This document shows positions 61,141 through 64,000 of a DNA stretch of 64,000 nucleotides, one piece after another. The notes beneath the pieces were generated by a model. The model had not been told where the DNA came from and made no database searches. It was given only the letters and a program-made list of their open reading frames with translations. How positions within the stretch are numbered: the stretch's first letter is position 1; each line of letters begins with the position of its first letter. Source of the DNA: Quercus robur (taxonomy: Eukaryota > Streptophyta > Magnoliopsida > Fagales > Fagaceae); contig NC_065545.1 of assembly GCF_932294415.1 (NCBI RefSeq), positions 40,958,327 through 41,022,326 on the forward strand. Reading direction: 5' to 3'. A program made the position numbers and the translations under genes.

Positions 61141-61712
61141 GATGTGTGTAAAAACTGAAGTCATTACTGGTATGACTGAAATGAAATCTTTATAAGGCTT
61201 TTCCATTTAGCAGCATATATATATTTAATGGTCGTGGCTATTTTATATATATTAGTAATTGATATTATTATGTGGATAGTACATACCCAGATTACAGCTC
61301 TGTCTATTAACATTCTCTGGTCACCTTCTTGTTTGCTAGTTCTAGCTATATGGTCTTTGCTGGTCTGTGCTTCTATTAATTAGTGCTTTTGTATGCATCA
61401 AGGATAAGCATTTCACAGATTGTGATAGAATACAAACTCTCTTCCAAAGACCACATATAACTATGAGTAGAGATGGGCATGTTAATGCCAAAAAAGAGTC
61501 AAATCTATTTATTAATTACCATGGGGGATCCATTGATTACCAAATTTTAATGTTAGGATCCTGTCTCTTTGCTTGCTGGTGGCCACTGCTAGTGCTAGTA
61601 GTTCTCTATTTGTGCTTGCTGTTGTATCACTGCAAGTTGCAAAGTTGCTGCATATAATATATAGGAGCTGCGTACCACACCACTAGAGCGCTGCAATACT
61701 GCTATTATATTG

Positions 61713-61920
61713 CAGTGTTATCGTGTCATGTACTAATATTTATTAGCAGCCAGTCTATTAGTAATTTAGTAGTACTCCTATTAGTTAATTACAACATGTG
61801 CTCTATCTAAAATAATTATAGCATGCAGTGTTATTGTGTCATTTACTCATATTAATTAGCAGTAGTCTATTTATTAGTCATTAGTAATCCTATTAGTCAA
61901 TCACAACATTTTCTTCTATG
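61713..61920. repeat. two-copy tandem repeat, about 114 bp spacing
   Basis: GCAGTGTTATCGTGTCATGTACT...CCTATTAGTTAATTACAACA at 61711 and GCAGTGTTATTGTGTCATTTACT...CCTATTAGTCAATCACAACA at 61825. Confidence 0.8.
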
Positions 61921-62429
61921 ATGTAGAACAGACAGCAAACTTTTCTTGAGCAGCAAGGGTGTCGGAAGTCAGTACAACACAAGATGAAGGGGGGGGGGGG
62001 GGGAGGGTGCTAATAGAGGTCATCGGAGTGATGATGTCGAAATTGCATGAAATTTGGTAGATTAAAGGGAAACAACATTCTGATCCAGACTCAAGATTTT
62101 AGTTTCAAAGTTAGAATAAAGTCTCTTTTGTTTTGGGATGTCTCTTAGAGACAATATTTTAAATTTTCGCAATTATCTAAATTTTGTTATTTTTGGCAAA
62201 AATAGCTATTTGTCACCTAATAACGTGATTAGCATAGATTAGGATTTTTAGGTGTTTTCATAGCCGCCCTAGGGTTTCTTTTACTATTTAAACATATTGT
62301 AGCCTTCAGGACAATTTAGTTTTCAAATTTATAGAAATACAGACTTTGTCTAATTCTCTCTGGTGTTTAGTTTCTTTTTCATTCAGAAAAAAACGTGTTT
62401 GTTTTCTTGTAGCTTCCGCGACATCATTC

Positions 62430-62650
62430 TATCTAATTGGCTATGTGATTAATTTGGAGTACTTAGTCAGTTAGTTGGTACTGCATTTAGTTAGTTACTA
62501 GCTAGTCTAACAGATTGTCAATGGCCTAGTTAAATATATAAGGCTGATTCTCATGATAGATTATTGTACATTCATTCATTCATTCAAGAAATATATATTT
62601 CTAGTCTCAAACAAACTCCTCTCAATTGCTCTATTCATTGTGCTCTTTTA
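62430..62650 (+). mobile_element. possible LTR fragment
   Basis: TTAGTTAGTTACTAGCTAG, a TATA-like AAATATATAAGGCTG, then GATTATTGTACATTCATTCA, AGAAATATATATT and CTCTCAATTGCTCTATTC resemble the end of a Ty1-type LTR. No borders or internal region. Confidence 0.35.
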
Positions 62651-63049
62651 GAATAAGTGAATGATCACAGGTTTGGAGATTGAACCCTCTTCACACTTAA
62701 GCGGCAATTGAGCTCGCTCGGCCCTGTAATCCCATAAAGCTTATCCATCCCTATTATTCTTTTACTGGGCCCTGAGCTGAGCCCACGAGCCCGTTATTCT
62801 ATTTTCAGATCCCCACGCAAAGTATCCTTGCTACCGTGAATTGTGAAATATAGAGACTTTTCTTCTTGCTATACGAAAGGATTTAGACAAGAAAATGACT
62901 TTAGAAATTACCAATGTTTTTAAACATATATAGTGTGTGGTGAAATCTTATAATCATGCCATAAAATCCTCAATCAAATTCTTTTTTATAAGTTTTGAAT
63001 GAATCTCTGGTGCATGTGGTGGAATTACTCAGTTGTTTGACTTGCAAAA

Positions 63050-63545
63050 CTCTAAAGAGAAAGTGTGGTCTTCCCCATCTCTTTAATTCCCACTATGGAT
63101 ATGAACGAAACATTTTCTTCCACATCAATGTTAAATAATAAATCTATGATCATTTTCTTATCCTCTTCTCTCCCAACAACTTATTCTTCTCGTACGAATG
63201 AGTGAGTTTGGTCCCTCTCCCTCACCTTTATTTGCAAAGGATGCTCTATCAATTGGAATTTGTTCCTATCATTTGCTGTTGCATGCCATCAAGTCTCTCC
63301 CTTATGGCCATTAATTTGTGAGCCATTTTAAAATAAAAAGCAATTTGGTTTGAGCTCAAAAAGAAAGTGTGTACCTTCTTTGCCATTTTATCACCACCCA
63401 TCACCCTTCGGCGCAAGTCTTCAGTAGAGAAATCACTCAACAGATCATCCTCGCCATATACTGCATCTCTAAGCTTCTTGAGCCAGTCCCTGACTTGATG
63501 ATTCCTGTCTTGCTGCTCCTCTGCATCCTTGTCCTGAAGTCTGCC
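63050..63545 (-). pseudogene. CC-NBS-LRR resistance-gene fragment, copy B
   Basis: An exon-like stretch starts at 63545 after an acceptor-like TTTTTCTTAG and reads DAEEQQDRNHQVRDWLKKL, RDAVYGEDDLLSDFSTEDLR, RRVMGGDKMAKKVHTFF and MAHKLMAIRERLD, the Rx-type coiled coil of RGA-like receptors. It stops at 63249 after GTNSN. Beyond, the linker and start of NB-ARC are still recognisable down to about 63050 but out of frame (DNA matches 43840-44000). The N-terminal start, P-loop and LRRs are absent. An exon border at this place is unusual for the family and may be a chance splice site beside a truncation point. Confidence 0.8.
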
Positions 63546-64000
63546 CTAAGAAAAATAGTTAAGATGCATTTAATTCTTTATTAAATTGAGGTAAACCAAA
63601 AGTAATGTAAAATAAAAACCTTTATAGCCGGTTAAAAAGTAACGTAAAATACACTTAAAAAGCTAGTGAGAAGCAATGTAAAAAGAAGAATGGGTCACAA
63701 TATTCAGCAAAAAGAAAAATAACTGGTCATAGAGCAATATAATAAGAAGTTGTTTGTCATCTTTTATGGTCTAACGAAGGTTTATGGGAAATTTCCTAAA
63801 TGCATGTGATCTGCAATTTGCTCCTCAAACGTCAAAAGAAGGGTTAGAAATTTCTTACACCATGCCAAACTTGTTTGTCCTCTCCCTCAAAGTGTTTGGT
63901 GGGGGCAAATAATTCATTGGAAATTTTCACAACTACAGTATTCTCCTCAAAAGTTGTGCCAATCTACTTTTTCTCTCTCTCTCTCTCTGAAATTAATACA
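63546..64000. other. right edge, no gene seen
   Basis: AT-rich DNA ending in a (CT)n run at 63971-63989. If the resistance-gene copy were whole, its N-terminal exon should lie here or beyond; none is visible. Confidence 0.4.

Larger units (their letters stand above)
61141..63045. other. intergenic region right of F-box gene B
   Basis: No gene seen. Contains the tandem repeat at 61713, a G-run at 61989-62003 and an LTR-like stretch at 62430-62650. Confidence 0.45.

Overview
This is nuclear DNA of a eudicot plant. It is AT-rich, has long introns with GT/AG borders, and carries plant-only gene families: a BZR1-type beta-amylase, F-box/FBA proteins, and a coiled-coil NBS-LRR resistance gene. Most of the window is transposon and repeat sequence. 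I favour a woody species of the oak/chestnut group from the look of the SINEs, MITEs, F-box and resistance genes, but that is inference; no marker here proves it.

Layout. Positions 1-12,300 hold the 5' part of a BAM7/BAM8-like beta-amylase gene on the minus strand. Six exons are resolved; the 3' exons lie beyond the left edge. Its introns carry a LINE with a 15-bp target duplication, tandem repeats, and a 4.1-kb non-autonomous LTR retroelement with matching LTRs and a 5-bp target duplication. Positions 12,480-25,500 are gene-poor: a Mutator-type element that has captured part of an organellar tyrosyl-tRNA synthetase gene, Helitron-like elements (one with a nested solo LTR), a hAT element with a perfect 8-bp target duplication nested in a MITE, a long-inverted-repeat element, MITEs and a SINE. 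Positions 25,787-35,101 are a complete six-exon gene (plus strand, 593 aa) for a RING-H2 protein with a predicted N-myristoylation signal.

Positions 35,100-41,000 hold an LTR-like stretch and another long-inverted-repeat element. From 41 kb to the right edge there is a locally duplicated neighbourhood: two paralogous F-box genes (41.5 and 59.9 kb), two decayed NBS-LRR fragments on the minus strand (43.5-44.2 and 63.0-63.5 kb), and paired intergenic blocks (44.3-45.8 with 57.6-58.6 kb; 52.4-52.7 with 58.8-59.2 kb). Between the copies lie an intron-containing, broken copy of the RNase P/MRP subunit gene POP1 (about 48.1-50.9 kb) and a 4.6-kb Helitron (52.9-57.6 kb) that carries an exon resembling the chaperonin-like domain of the PtdIns3P 5-kinase FAB1.

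The genes do not form a pathway. BAM7/8 proteins are nuclear transcription factors, the RING-H2 protein is a probable ubiquitin ligase, and the F-box proteins are probable SCF substrate receptors. The notable theme is gene duplication and capture: at least four host genes (TyrRS, FAB1, POP1, NBS-LRR) are present only as fragments. I found no tRNA, rRNA or CRISPR. Coordinates of exons and element ends were read by eye.
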